Shown one piece after another: positions 11,067-22,547 of a stretch of DNA of 64,000 nucleotides (position 1 is the first letter of the stretch; every line of letters starts with the position of its first letter). Location: NCBI GenBank assembly GCA_020912385.1, contig CP087215.1, positions 992,001 to 1,056,000 on the forward strand, given 5' to 3'. The notes beneath the pieces were generated by a model. The model had not been told where the DNA came from, did no database searches, and saw only the letters and a list, made by a program, of their open reading frames with translations. Both the position numbers and the translations under genes were made by a program. The stretch comes from Neofusicoccum parvum (taxonomy: Eukaryota > Ascomycota > Dothideomycetes > Botryosphaeriales > Botryosphaeriaceae).

Positions 11067-11340
11067 TGGGGCAGGGGCCTCAGTAGCCGTCCAAAAGTTA
11101 ATTTAAATAATAACCTACAGCTTCTGTTTGTTGATGGTGAAGACATAAACATTACATGGTAGAAGCCGGACAAAAACTGGAGAGAGCTGTTGACAGACGG
11201 AAATCTTGAAATTGAACAATGTCTATAGTCATAAAGCGTCAACATCATGGTCTCGCCTTTTCGCAAATCTCTACACAGCAAACCCATCAAACAGATCTTC
11301 TGAAACATGGACAAGAAGCGAAAGAGTATTCTTTCCGCGG

Positions 11341-13865
11341 TCACAGATGCGGCACACCTAAACTGGCAAGGAGCAGGTTGAAGATGCTCAGAAGACCTTC
11401 ACCAAGGATCAAACCGCTGGCCAGGACAATGATGGGTGTTTCCTGCTTGCCCCGATAACGGTTCCAGTACAAGTTGATGAGGCCGCCGATTGTCCTGGCA
11501 AGGGTGAAGGATGGAGTGTTATACATGCCTGAGCATCGTCAGCATCTGCTCTACATTAAATGAAAAAATGGTCATCACTCACCAACAGCAACCGCGATGC
11601 CGCCCGGAATGAAGCGCGTCCACCGACGCGAGCCAGCCTTGGTCTGCTCTCCCACCCTGAATGCGGTGCCGACGGCAAAAATCAAGCCAGCGCCAAGCGC
11701 CCATTGCATGACCATTGGAGGCAGGCCCTTGCCGGTAACCAACCTAGCCGTGAAAATCCAGACGAAGCCGGTGGGCACCTCGAAAAGCTTCCCAGGGACC
11801 TCGTAAACGTTGGTGTAAAGTTTGTAGACAACGGCTGAAAGCACGGCTCCGACGGCAGAACCGATCATCTGTCCCCAGAATTGAGCGTTCGGAGCTGCGC
11901 CCAAGAGATGGCCTGTCTTGATGTCCTGCATGAGGTCTCCAGCTTGCAGCGCGCCTGACTCGGACAAGGCACCAGCAACAAGATTAATTACCACGGCATT
12001 CTTGTTGGTTGATGCATGGGGGATGGCGAGAGCGATGAGGAGCTGTGTCAGCTTGGAGATGCCAGACACAGGGTTCAGATCGGTCTCGCCAAGCGCGCGG
12101 ACGCCCATGATGCTCAGAAGCAGGGCAAGGAAGAGACCAAGGATGTTTAGACCCAGGGGTACAAGGTTGCCAAAGACGTAGTGCACAGCCCCGATGCTGA
12201 GGCCAAGGGAGAGGACGAGACCAATCAGAGTAGTGCGGGTGGAAATAAGATGCTCGGGCGGGGCGTCCTCTTCGTCATCAGACGGATCGCGCTTCAGAGC
12301 GCTGGGATCAGAGGGATCTGTGATGGCAGTGTAGCCGTTGAGTGACTTCAAAGAACGCACGTCAAAGGAGAATATATCACTCCACGACTGGTGCCGGAAA
12401 TGGTCAAACAGCCTGGGCAGCCACGCATGGGCGTAGTGGACGATGGGGCGCAGGATCAGCCAGCCAAGGCTAACAAGGGAGTCTGCCAGCATGATGGCAA
12501 GGCTGACCCACACGATCCAGCCTTTGCTGCCATTCTCCCAGTCATTCACGGGGCCCGGTGCCCATCCCCTCTTCTTGGCCAGAGGCGAGAGGATACCCCA
12601 ACCGAGGATGGCACCAAGAAGCATATGAAGGGTAGTCTCCGGACCCATAATGATGCCTTGTCCGATGTACGCTGGAGATGGGTTCAGCGTCCATAGCCAG
12701 TTACTTGCCAGACTGAGACCGAAAATGGGCACATCACGCAGCTGGGGGATGAAGTAGGTCATGACGGTCTGAATATGATTAGCTGAGCCTCACGCACGCG
12801 GGCAAATGCACGTACATAGACCCCAGAGATGCCAAAGGCGATGGTCAACAGGCGGACCCTGGCCTTCCAGTCACTCTGTGCATCCAAGCCCGTGCCGGCA
12901 TCGTTTTCCTCGTCCGTCTCTGGGAAAGTCTGGGGCGGTGGCTCGTCGGCAGTGGCTCCCCCAGGCGCGCCGCCCACGAGAAGATGGGCGCGCTCGCCGT
13001 CATCACTGCTCCTCTGCGGGCTGCTAGCGTCGTCCTGGCGGATGACGGCGCCTTTTTCGTACTGGCCATGCAAGACCCCGATCATGAGGGCGGCGGCGGT
13101 GCCGCTCGGGAACTTGAGCTTCTCCCGAATGATGACCTGGCGGCGCAGCGGGACGGCGAAGACGACGCCGAAGAAGCAGATGCCCACGGCCCAGACGATC
13201 AGCTTCCACAGGCCGACGTCGAGCGGGCCGTTCTCCTCAGGCTTCAGCAGGTACTGCAGGGCGGGGATGACGCCGACGAAGCCGCAGCCCAGCGGCATGG
13301 TGCCCACGCTGCCGGCGACGCTCTGGATCAGCACGTTCTCGACGGGCGAGAAGGGCAGGCGCAGGTAGCGCGACACCAGGCGGAACCAGGCGAAGCCCAG
13401 CAGCGCCGACGGCATGGCCATGCTGCTGACCCAGCCGGTCTGCAGGCCGAAGTAGGTGTTGGAGAAGCATATCACGACGCCGATGGCCAGGCCGACGAGG
13501 ATGCCGCGCAGCGTGAAGTTCTGCGGCTCGGCGGCGCGCGAGGCGAGGAGGGCGCGCGCGCGATCGCGGTCCTGGGCGAGGCCATGGCCGTCTTGGTGGC
13601 GGTACGGCTGGGCGAGGGTGGGCTCAGCAGTGGGGGTCTGCAGCGTTTCGTCGGTGTTGCGGCTCGCCGGGGAGCTGCCTCTGTCGGGAGCCATCGGGGC
13701 GGCGCGGTCGAGGAGGGCCAGCGGGATGGCGTCGTCGCCTGGAGCAGGCAGGTCGGCGGGCGAGGCAGCGTCTGCGTCTGCGACTGCGTCTGCTTCGGGC
13801 GACGACGGGCGCGGGTGCGATGGCGCTGGCCGAGGGCGCGATTGCGAGGGCGCACGCGACGGCAT
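11341..13865 (-). CDS. OPT-family oligopeptide transporter
   Basis: Multi-spanning plasma or vacuolar membrane proton-coupled transporter of the OPT superfamily. Exons (minus) are 12816-13865, 11583-12768 and 11341-11528, with introns of 47 and 54 nt, giving 807 residues. The first 110 or so residues are Ser/Pro/Ala-rich and cytosolic. Membrane segments start at LRGILVGLAIGVVICFSNTY. The family signature FGLQTGWVSSMAMPSALLGF and the stretch LKFPSGTAAALMIGVLHGQ follow. The first splice joins FGISGVY to TVMTYFIPQL. The frame is open 55 codons further upstream, to 14030, but I chose the ATG at 13865 because the extra part looks like GC-rich leader. The substrate cannot be read from sequence. Confidence 0.85.
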
Positions 13866-14590
13866 GTCGCTGATGTAATTGCTGCACGCACCGGTCACCC
13901 GCGATGGCGCAATCGCGCTGCGTGCGATAGGCTCTGCCGCGCCCTGCCTCCCACTCTCACCTGCACCTGCCGTCAACCACCGCCGCGCCGGATGCGGGCT
14001 CCCACGCGACGCGACGGCCGGCGATGGCATGGCGAGCGCACACCCCGGCTGTCGCGCGTCATCGCGGGCGCTCGCTCGGTCTGCCTTGCAGTCATGCGCT
14101 CAGCTGGCCCGGGGCCCTTGGACGTCCCACGCGTTTTATGCCGCACCCGCTCTCACCGCTCTCCCAACTGGGGCCGCTCGCCGCACGCCGCGACAGGCAG
14201 GCCGCGCGCCGCACCCCGGTCGCCCAGCGAGCCTCTGGCGCCGCCGCGGGCTCGCAGCGCTGCCTCGCCTCACGGCCGCCGGCGACGTGCAACAGCCGCG
14301 CGCGCGCCGTTGCCGTGCGCGAGGTTAGTGAGCGGCGCGGCCAGCCCGCGCCGGTTGGCTGGCCGGCGGCGGCGGACGCGGCGGGCTTCGTGCCTGGACC
14401 GTGGCACCAGCAGGTAGGGCTGCGATGATCCTGGAGAAATTTTGCGGAGGCTCCGAGTTGAGCTGCTGCCGAAATTTATATAGCCCCGGCGCCGCGCCCA
14501 GTCTCTCCACCACGCACTCCAACTCCCACGTGCGCCAACGGGCTTCCCGCCTGCCACCACCTCTCGTCTCTGTCTTCACACACCGCCAGC
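13866..14590. other. GC-rich divergent promoter region
   Basis: This stretch between the OPT gene and the first small plus-strand gene is strongly GC-rich, with long open frames on both strands that are explained by composition. A TATATA at 14477-14482 lies 109 bp upstream of the ATG at 14591. Confidence 0.5.
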
Positions 14591-15455
14591 ATGCCGTTCA
14601 TGGGTGAGAACAACTGGTCGACGCCCCTCGTGGGCGAGTGGTCGGTATGACTCCTCCGCCCAGTCTCGTCGCGAGCAGGCTCATGCCCAATGCCCTCTCC
14701 GCTCCCTTTCCCATCCCTCTCCTCCTTCTCAGCGCTTGTCGGCAACACTCACCCGCCAACAATGTGCTCTTAAGGACTCGCTCCACGTTCAGTTCCCAGC
14801 CAAGGGCGCGCGGCCGCAGGCGCTGAAGCACCGGAGCCATGCGTCAATGCCGCATCTCGGGCAGGCGCAGAAGCAGGTCTTCCGGCCTGCGACCTACGCC
14901 GACAAGGTCGACCGCCTGCGGCACCCGCCCGCGTCGCCGCCAAAGCCCACGCGCTCCCAGAGCCTCCCGATGCCGGAGGCGCCCAAAGCCGAGAAGCGCG
15001 TCCACTTTGTCGACGAGGGCTACGGGTCCTCGGCAACCAGCCCGGCCACGAGCCCGAAGGTCAGTCGCACCGTGCGGGTTGCGTGGTTGCCACTGCTCAC
15101 AGCTCCGTAGCAAGAGCCGAAGCGCGACGACGCGTCTGACTCGGACGTGGAGCAGCTGCAGCAGCAGAAGAGTCACGCGGAGCCGCGTGCGCGCAGGGCT
15201 GAGGCTCAAGCGGACGCGACGACGCAGAGCAGCAGCCGCACGCGCAGCACTAAACCGGCGGCGCTGGCCCAGCACGCGTCGCGCCAGGCAGCGCAGGCCG
15301 GGCAGGCAGCATCGGCGCCGGCGCGGTCAAAACGCTCGTCGCCGCCGTCGCCGTCGCAGTCGCAGGCCCAGACGGCGCGCACCGGCGGATCGTACCGCAA
15401 CAGGAACGGCAACATCTGCTTCGACGAGTTCAGCTATTTTGGCGGATGTGAGTGA
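14591..15455 (+). CDS. Small basic disordered protein, RPxT-motif family member 1
   Basis: Function unknown. Proposed exons are 14591-14644, 14733-15059 and 15111-15455, about 241 residues. An alternative acceptor at 14774 keeps frame and shortens exon 2. Exon 1 encodes MPFMGENNWSTPLVGEWS. Exon 2 contains FRPATYADKVDRLRHP (14880-14927), which aligns with segments in the next two genes. It then has PPASPPKPTRSQS and EKRVHFVDEGYGSS. Exon 3 is Gln/Arg/Ser/Ala-rich and ends NICFDEFSYFGG before a stop at 15453. A donor-like GTGAGT at 15449 could add a short last exon. There is no signal peptide or membrane helix. Low complexity points to a largely disordered protein. Confidence 0.6.
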
Positions 15456-16116
15456 GCGTCTCTGCTTCTGCTCTCCGCAGATGGCGACATCGGCGCGGGC
15501 GCAGGCTAACCAGTCGCAGTCTAGCGCGGCGGTGACATCACTGCGCGTGTAAAACAGGGTCTTGGGCGTTGGGGCACACAAAAGCATCTTTCTCTTCACT
15601 TCACTGCACTGTAAAACAGCACCTCTGCGTTGTACTGCAAATAGCATCGTTGCGCCTGCCACGGCACGCGCATCCCGTCCTTCCCCGCAGCCCTGCTTGG
15701 GCCAGCGGGCGCCCGGTGTTCTTTGTTGACTGGTGATTTTGCCACGGCGACGCCGCCGTTCTCCCACGCCCGCTCACACAACTGCACTCCCACCTCCGCC
15801 GTCGCCCTCGCCGCCGCCTGCGTCTCTCCGCCATGGCAGCCACAGTATACCAGGTCCGCCAGCACCAGGCTCCCGGCCGCCACCGTCGCCGCGTCGCTGT
15901 CCTGACCCATAAATATAGGCATCACTGCACTCCGTGCACCAGCTGTACCCCCACCATCTGCAACACCGTCCTGTTGGCCTTTCCGCAGCCCCCTGGATCA
16001 CCACCGTCTTCGCCTCCGAGCCGCTGTCCTACGTTCTGCCCGCGCACTCGTCCTGCTCCAGCTCCAGCGTCAACGAAATCTCCATAGCAACCAGCAGCGC
16101 CTCCACTCCGCCCGAG
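15456..16116. other. Intergenic region between two paralogous small genes
   Basis: No gene recognised. The frame of the next gene is open upstream to an ATG at 15934, so its start could lie further left than annotated. Confidence 0.45.
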
Positions 16117-17102
16117 ATGTCGCCGACCGACCCACTCGCCCCGGCCACTGACGCTGCGCCGCCAGCTCCACACCTGCGCCCGCTTCCGTCTTCTCCTGTA
16201 GAAATCAACGGCCGCCAAGTTGCCCACCGGCCCAAGACATGGGTCGACCAGGTGGCGACGCTGCGCAACCCGACTGCGCCCGCCACCCGCCCCGAATACG
16301 CCCAGCGAAGCCGCCGTCTCCCGACCAAACGCATGGCCCTGCGTTCTACAGACACCGCCGAAAACGTGAGTTGTCCTCTCCGCGCGCCCAAACACCTGGC
16401 GGCGAGAACCCTTCCTGATCTCCGCTGCAGCAGACCCCACAGCTGCAGGCACCCGCGGCAGCCGGCTCCGGCTTGGCCAGGCGCCGAGCCTCCAACCCCA
16501 GCTTTACGCCACCCACCCTAAAGCGCACCCAGCCCGCCAGCATCTGGGAACCTCTCACAGGCAGACGGAGCCATAGTCGGGACCTCGCTGCTGCCTTTGT
16601 GGCCAGCGACGACGAAATCGACAACCCCCCGCCACCCACCCCCAGGCTACGACGCGCCATGATCTCCGGCGCCGGCAACGCTGCGAAACCCGTTACCCCG
16701 ACCCCACGCCATCCTGTCCTCTGCTACGCTTCCCTTCCGGACGCCGACGAGAAGACCAGAGAACCCAGCCTGGGAGAAGGCATGTCGTCCAGCAACGTCG
16801 CGGGCTGGAAGGTTCACCAACTCGCAGCCCAGCGTCGCCGCTTCTCCCGCAAGTACGGCGGCAAGGAGGGTTGCGATTTCCTCCAGCCGCACAGCTTCCT
16901 CGATCCGGCCTTCATCCCCGTGGCCGCGTCGGACGAGCCGCTCCAGGCGCTTACCGAGAAGGTTGCCGGCCTGGCCTTTCCCAGCGAGGACGAGGAGGAA
17001 CAGATCCCGACGCCGCGTCGACGTCGTGGGAGGCTCTCGCGCTCTATGGCGGGGAGGTTTAAGATGGGAGACGAGGGTAACTTGGAGGTGGTTCATTTTT
17101 GA
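16117..17102 (+). CDS. Small basic disordered protein, RPxT-motif family member 2
   Basis: Function unknown. Exons are 16117-16365 and 16431-17102 with a 65-nt phase-0 intron, giving 306 residues. Exon 1 carries HRPKTWVDQVATLRNP (16225-16272), matching the motif of the genes on either side. Exon 2 has PSFTPPTLKRTQPASIW, then PPPPTPRLRR (16626-16655), which recurs in the next gene. After that comes a basic stretch AAQRRRFSRKYGGKEGCDF and a short acidic run EDEEEQIPTPRRRRGR. No catalytic or membrane signature is visible. The Pro/Arg/Ser-rich motifs resemble SH3- or kinase-target sites, but that is only a guess from composition. Confidence 0.6.
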
Positions 17103-17706
17103 GGAGACGTAAGGAAAGAGTGGAGGAAGTCACTTGCATTTGGGACAAGAATTGGCGTTTTTGCATGGAACACTTTGGCATTTGGAGGATGGTTCGGTCT
17201 GTCTCATGGCATTTTCTGGAGCGTAACAGCACTTCTGTTTGTCTCGATTTCAGCGGCATAGCATCTGACAGCGTTTGGCATGTTCACGGCCCGGAGCATC
17301 TGCATTTCCTTGGCGCTCAGCATTTGGTTTCGGGGTTTGGTCTTGCATTTACATAAGAGCACATCCATGGCATTTTGGGAGTGGGTAGATATGGAGCTGC
17401 TCTTTCTGCATTGAGGGTTTCAACTTGTCAAATATATGATGGATTGTAAGCTGAATACCAGTTGAGATCGTTTGAATGTATTGACTGCATCGTTGTGACA
17501 TTGGCGTGTAATCGAGTACCTGCTCACCGAGTCACCTCCACCACAGTGTGCGCACAGCAACCACCGTTCTTCCGCCTGCGCTCGGCTGCTTTCCATCCTC
17601 TTCCACACTGCTGAATCACATCAAGCCATGCATCCCTTCCGCCTCTCAAAACCGCCTCCGGCCACGTTCCTGACCTACCTCCACAGCTCCCTGCTCCTTC
17701 ACAACC
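17103..17706. other. Intergenic region, no gene recognised
   Basis: About 600 bp between family members 2 and 3. No repeat, RNA gene or conserved reading frame was seen. Confidence 0.5.
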
Positions 17707-18464
17707 ATGAGCACAGATAATGGCAGCGCTAGCTTCAACCCCCTCCACTCCCTCCCGCCCCGCGCCCTCCGGGGCCATATACGACCACAACCTTATTACG
17801 AGAGTCCTGTCTACCGCCCCCGTACCTACGTCCAAGACGTGGCGCAGCGGAGGTACCCCATGGCAAAGCCGTCAGAGCGGTCGCAGCGGTTTCCAAAGGG
17901 CTCTGTGAGGAAGTGGGGGGCGTCGACGGGCAGGAGGTACTCACAGGCCCAGGATCCGGAGTGGAGAAGATATGAAGATAGGCATGGAAATTCCCCGGGA
18001 TCTACTGTGAATGGGTTTCTTCCAAGGAGCACTTGGCAATGGCCTGAGGTGGATAGTGAGCAGGTATGGGAAGAGCTTCTGTCTCCTCTTTTCTGGTTGG
18101 CCCTGCTGACGTTCTCAAGGACGACAACGTCGGACGTCTCCACACTGGTGATGATCATTCATCAGCGCCTGCTTCTTACAACTTCGATTCAAACAGGGCG
18201 GACTCGCCTCCGCCGACTCCTCGTCTTTCTCGGAGCAGTCTTGTACCCAACCCCTCTTATTTCCAACCTCTGGAATATGTCAACGAACTGCTCGGCAACA
18301 TCACTATCGAAGATACGTCTCCCATGGGCCTGCCTTCTAGGTCGGCCAGTACTTGGCAGTCTCTGGATCTCTTCCCCAGGTATGCAAGCAGCACAGACCA
18401 GCAGCTCGCCGGTCTTGGTATCGGCATGAGTTTCGAAGAACTGGAGGACACTGACCAAACATGA
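17707..18464 (+). CDS. Small basic disordered protein, RPxT-motif family member 3
   Basis: Function unknown. Exons are 17707-18063 and 18120-18464 with a 56-nt phase-0 intron, giving 233 residues. The splice moves from the frame ending PEVDSEQ to DDNVGRLHTGDDHSS. An unspliced reading would continue into an unrelated hydrophobic frame. Exon 1 carries YRPRTYVQDVAQRRYP (17812-17859), aligned with members 1 and 2. Exon 2 carries DSPPPTPRLSR, aligned with member 2, and ends with an acidic tail FEELEDTDQT. There is no signal peptide or membrane segment. Confidence 0.6.
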
Positions 18465-18673
18465 CCGGGTTGGTTTGTCCTCCTTTCCACAACCATATGT
18501 CGTAGTGTTTGCGTCTCTCAAACAATCAATCATCAATCTCAAACTCCCCGTGACAAGACGAATCCTTGTCCACACTGCTCCACGACCCCGCTTCTCCACA
18601 TTTCTTTTTTTTCCTTGTCGGTGTCTGCCGTCAGCAACCTCTCCCCCATCCACCACCCCGTCCACCACCCAGA

Positions 18674-18991
18674 ATGCCACTCATCACAGAACCTACCACT
18701 ACCTCGCCAAAACCTACCTCATCCTTCTTTCCCTCCACCCCCTCCTCCCACCGTGATTTTGCCCTCGCTGCCACGTCCCTCTACTCCCGCATCACCACCG
18801 GCACTGCTGACCCAGCAGAAGTGGACACCTTCATCCACCTACTGGTCTCGGATGACAGCTTGTTCGGCATCGCGGCGGCGGTGTGTCCAGTCCTGCGTGA
18901 GACCGGGCCAGAAGTCGCAAAGAGGCGGAACGGCGCGTTGGCGGTATTTGCAGCCCGGGTGAGAGAGGGGCGGAAGAAGGAGACGCGGTGA
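18674..18991 (+). CDS. Hypothetical small protein
   Basis: Intronless frame for 105 residues starting at the ATG at 18674; the frame is open further upstream but that part is low complexity. The N-terminal 30 residues are Pro/Thr/Ser-rich. The rest looks helical, with FALAATSLYSRI, DTFIHLLVSDDSLFGIAAAV and a basic C-terminus. It lacks the RPxT motif of the three genes to its left. No family was recognised, and it could be a non-coding transcript region. Confidence 0.35.
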   Translation: MPLITEPTTTSPKPTSSFFPSTPSSHRDFALAATSLYSRITTGTADPAEVDTFIHLLVSDDSLFGIAAAVCPVLRETGPEVAKRRNGALAVFAARVREGRKKETR

Positions 18992-19192
18992 CAGCCCGGC
19001 GCGCCGAGGGGGGAGGAAATATTGTCTCTGGATTACGGTGTCGGTGGTGGCTGTGGTATCTACCATTTCGCAACTCCCTTTCCCTCATCCAAAACAACGC
19101 CGAGAAACCGGAGGCAGAAAAACGCCGCAAGACACGCAAAACCAAAACCGGTCATCATCGTTCATCATCAGCCGTGTCACAACCCATCCCCC

Positions 19193-20765
19193 CTACGGAA
19201 ACTCATTCACCTCCTCCGGCAACCCGCCCACGCTCACCGAGTCCGAGCTGTCCCCCTGATACCGCAGCGTCTCGCCATCCAGCTCCCCCCTCCTCGCTCC
19301 ACCCCCGACGCCGCGCTCCGCGCCGTCGAGCCGCCTCTCCTCGTCGTACAAGCCGCCCGCCTCCTCGCGCCCTGCCCCCCCGAGGTCGATGCTCAGCCGC
19401 GAGCTCAGCGCGCCCAGCTTCTTCGTTGTCGTCGTCGTCGACGGCACGCTGTTGTTGGACGACGTGTTGCTGCGCGGCGTGGCGGCCGCGGTCGGCAGTC
19501 GCTGCGGCTTGTCGATGCCGATGCCGCCGATGCCGCCGATGCCGCCGCCGCTGTGCCACGACGTGTGGCTGGCGTAGGGCGGCTGGTACCAGAGCGTCTT
19601 GGTCGCGGCGGCGGGCAGCGTTTCGGCGTAGTAGCGGCTGAGGTTGGTCTTGTCGGTTTTGGTGATCCAGTGGAGGATGCAGACGGTGAAGAGGACTGTG
19701 GGAGGGGAAAGGGTTAGTGTTTGGGTGTCGGGCGGGGGGAGGCTTTGTGGTTTTTTGGAGGCGCGGGATTGGAGGGGGTTTGAAGGGTGGGTGGCTGTGT
19801 GGAGTAATTCAACACTCCTTACCGTCTAGATTGCATGAGAGGAAACAGATCCAGCTGGGCTCGCCGTCGAGAAGCATGAGGACTGTGAGGTTGATGACGG
19901 TGACGGTTAACATCATGCAGGATCCGAAGAACGCGCGCAGTGCTACGTTTCGGAGGACGTTGGAGTCGTCTTCGCGGTATGAGTAGAGACGACGGATTGC
20001 GATGAGGAATAGCACTGTCAGGTAGGCCTGCGACTGTCAGATGATGCTGAGGTAAGAAGGCTGGGTGGATCGTACGTTAACCGCAACATCGAATGATATG
20101 AGGGGGATGAGAGCGATCTTCTTGACGCCGATGATGCACACCCCATCCGTATTGATGTATCCAAATCGGCTGGTTCCTGGTTAACAATTTCCTTAAAGCG
20201 AGGGCGCAGTGAAGATTACTAGATCACATTCAGGATAAAGACGGCCGTGTACGGGATCAACATGGCAAATGTGTTAACCAAGTACAGCTTGTCTTTCATC
20301 CGCGGCGTTCTCGCCCCCCGGACAATATAGACTCGCTCCACAAAGAAGAAGTATAGTGTGGTTTTAGTGACCATGTAGAGCGTGAGACCTGCCGGATAAT
20401 CAGCAAGAGGCCTGTGGTTGTCCGTGAATCATCCTACAGAGCACGATGGCGCCCGCGCACATGGACTTGGAGTTGTTGATGCCGACATCCCGGTACACTG
20501 CGGTGAGGAAGACGAAGAGGAACGAGCTGCCATACACCTGCCGCGGATTCAGTTCCGGACTTCAGAACGTGGGGTAGACGGCCGGGGTCCTTCTTACCGC
20601 AACAACCAGGAAAAACGTCAACGGGAGCGTCTTCGTGACTTTGACGCCTTGGACTCTTCGGAGGGTTGCGATGGCGATGACGGCCAGAGCAGTGAGCGAC
20701 AGGAACATGCAGCCGATCTTGCCCCCGAGAGGCACTTGCACGTCCCTCATCTGTTCGGTGGCCAT
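19193..20765 (-). CDS. Seven-helix-type integral membrane protein, fungal family of unknown function
   Basis: Six exons (minus) were read: 20598-20765, 20438-20537, 20220-20388, 20076-20169, 19823-20027 and 19193-19695. Introns are 48-60 nt plus one of 127 nt, and the product is 412 residues. About seven hydrophobic segments alternate with short loops, for example CMFLSLTALAVIAIATL, LPLTFFLVVAVYGSSFLF and SFDVAVNAYLTVLFLIAI. Loop residues such as YINTDGVCIIGVKK and RRLYSYREDDSNVLRNVALR look conserved in type. The long Ser/Thr/Gly-rich cytosolic tail includes GGIGGIGGIGID and TTTTTKK. The topology resembles a GPCR-like receptor, but I cannot assign a ligand or class. Confidence 0.7.
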
Positions 20766-22547
20766 TGTGGAGGCGGTGGGCGCCTTGTCGACTGAGCGGA
20801 CTCGCCGTGTGGGGTGAGATTGAGGGCACGCATGTGGGCGCGCTGCGCGAGGGCGGAGAGGCCGGGGGTTATATGGAGACGGGCACAGAGTTAAGGTTGA
20901 GAGCGGCGACAGTGTACTGCAGCGGCGAAATGCGCGGCCAAATGAAGTGAAGCATTGGGATGCTGCTGCGTCTTTCTTCAGCCCTGGACGGGAGGCAGGG
21001 CGGCTATTGTTCCCCGCAACAAGGTTTGGCAGCGATAGTCTATCGCCGCGGGCTGTGTCATCCAAACAGGCCCGCGGGGGTTAAGGTTCGATCGACGGGC
21101 CTGCGCCAATCACGGCGGGCGGGACACAGATCTGCGCTCGGTGAGATGGCCAGCGGGCCCGCACCGAAGTCCATCTGGCATATCATCAGCATCTTGGGCG
21201 ACCTGCATCAGACAGGCTTCTCATTTCAGCTGGCGCCGTGACGAATCCCAAGCGCCGCTGCGCAACTCCGCAGCACCTGGCCGAGATTTTGCTCACCGGC
21301 AGTTGAGAAACCGGCGGTCCTGCGATGGATCTGTGTACATGCTTATCCGCCCCCTGGCACGGCTTGCCTGGCACCATGATGTCCTCGTCGGAGAGCCGCG
21401 GTGGCAAGGAAATGACACAGCTTCTCCAAAACTCGACAGACACTCGAGCACGCTGTGGCTTTGGTGTTGCCGCCAACCGCCCGATGGAAGACCGTTTCTC
21501 CGCGGTCCGGGACATCCGGGGAGGTTTCGAGTCAGAGGAAGGCCATGCATGGTGATGTGGCTGCAAACGCTTAAGCAGCGCGAAAGTCGACGTGATGGCG
21601 GTGTGAGAGCGAGAGGCCCGGGCTGGCAGAGAGAGCTCCCAAGATTACCGAGATCGCCAAGTGCCACCGAAATCATACCGTGGCGGCACATCTGGATGGT
21701 TTCCAGCCCTGGGGAGTGCGGGAATCAAGGGTTGTCGAGCGTCCCGCAATGATCGACAACGGATCTCATCAACTTGGCAGGCGCCCATTGGTGCGGCAGA
21801 AGAGATGTGCAGTCGAGCACTGCAGTTTGCCCACGTGTCGCCGGGAGCAGCAGAGCCTCGTCACGGGCGTGCACTTGCGGCCAAGGGAGGCAGACCGCGA
21901 TATGTGGATGGGGACACCGACACCGAGCAGGCTGGCCGATATCAGACAGTTGAGCGTAGACGCGACCCCTTGGCTTGCCCCTAGAATACACGTCTGCACT
22001 CCAGAAGATTCCTGCGGGGGTTTGTGTGCGCAGGGAGACCGTTGTTCATGCTAATCTAAACAGAAACGAAGATGCGCCACCACACTGCAGCGCCATAGTT
22101 GGAGCGCTGGAGCTTCCATCGATCGTGTCCTGGCGGATGCCTAGCATACTTGATTGAACGGAGACGATGCATGCGAATAGAGGGAGGTGTGAGATGGAAG
22201 ACTCGTCCTCGGCCAGACTCGAGCAAACAGGCCTGGAAGGCGTGGGCGGACGTCCTCGTCGGAAGAGCAGCTGGATCGGGCACAGAAATACCGGGCGCGC
22301 ACCGGAAAGCGGCTCCAGTGGATCGTGGAGGCGCGGGACGACGGCAGAGATTGGGCAGGAGGAGGTGTTGAGGAAGTGCGGCGTGGATTGCGCCATCGCC
22401 GTCGCCGAGATGCGCCGATGACGCACAGGCCGGCCAAAATCTCACCTGCCGCTCTGACTCTTCTCCCGTCGCCCTGCACCTGCGAGTTTTATTCTCCTTT
22501 TATTCTCCGGGCCGCCCAGCTCGCCACTGGAGCCGCCGTAAAACACC
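20766..22547. other. Large divergent intergenic region
   Basis: About 1.8 kb between two divergently transcribed membrane-protein genes. Several overlapping open frames on both strands lack family features and splice logic. A B-box-like GGTTCGATC near 21085 has no pairable T-stem, so I see no tRNA. The region should include both promoters. Confidence 0.5.

Noticed and set aside
12984..14417. 477-codon plus-strand open frame opposite the OPT transporter
   Set aside because: Very GC-rich shadow of the transporter exon; translation is low complexity without any family feature.
21070..21110. tRNA-like B-box GGTTCGATC
   Set aside because: The flanking bases cannot form a T-stem, and no acceptor or D-arm partner is present.
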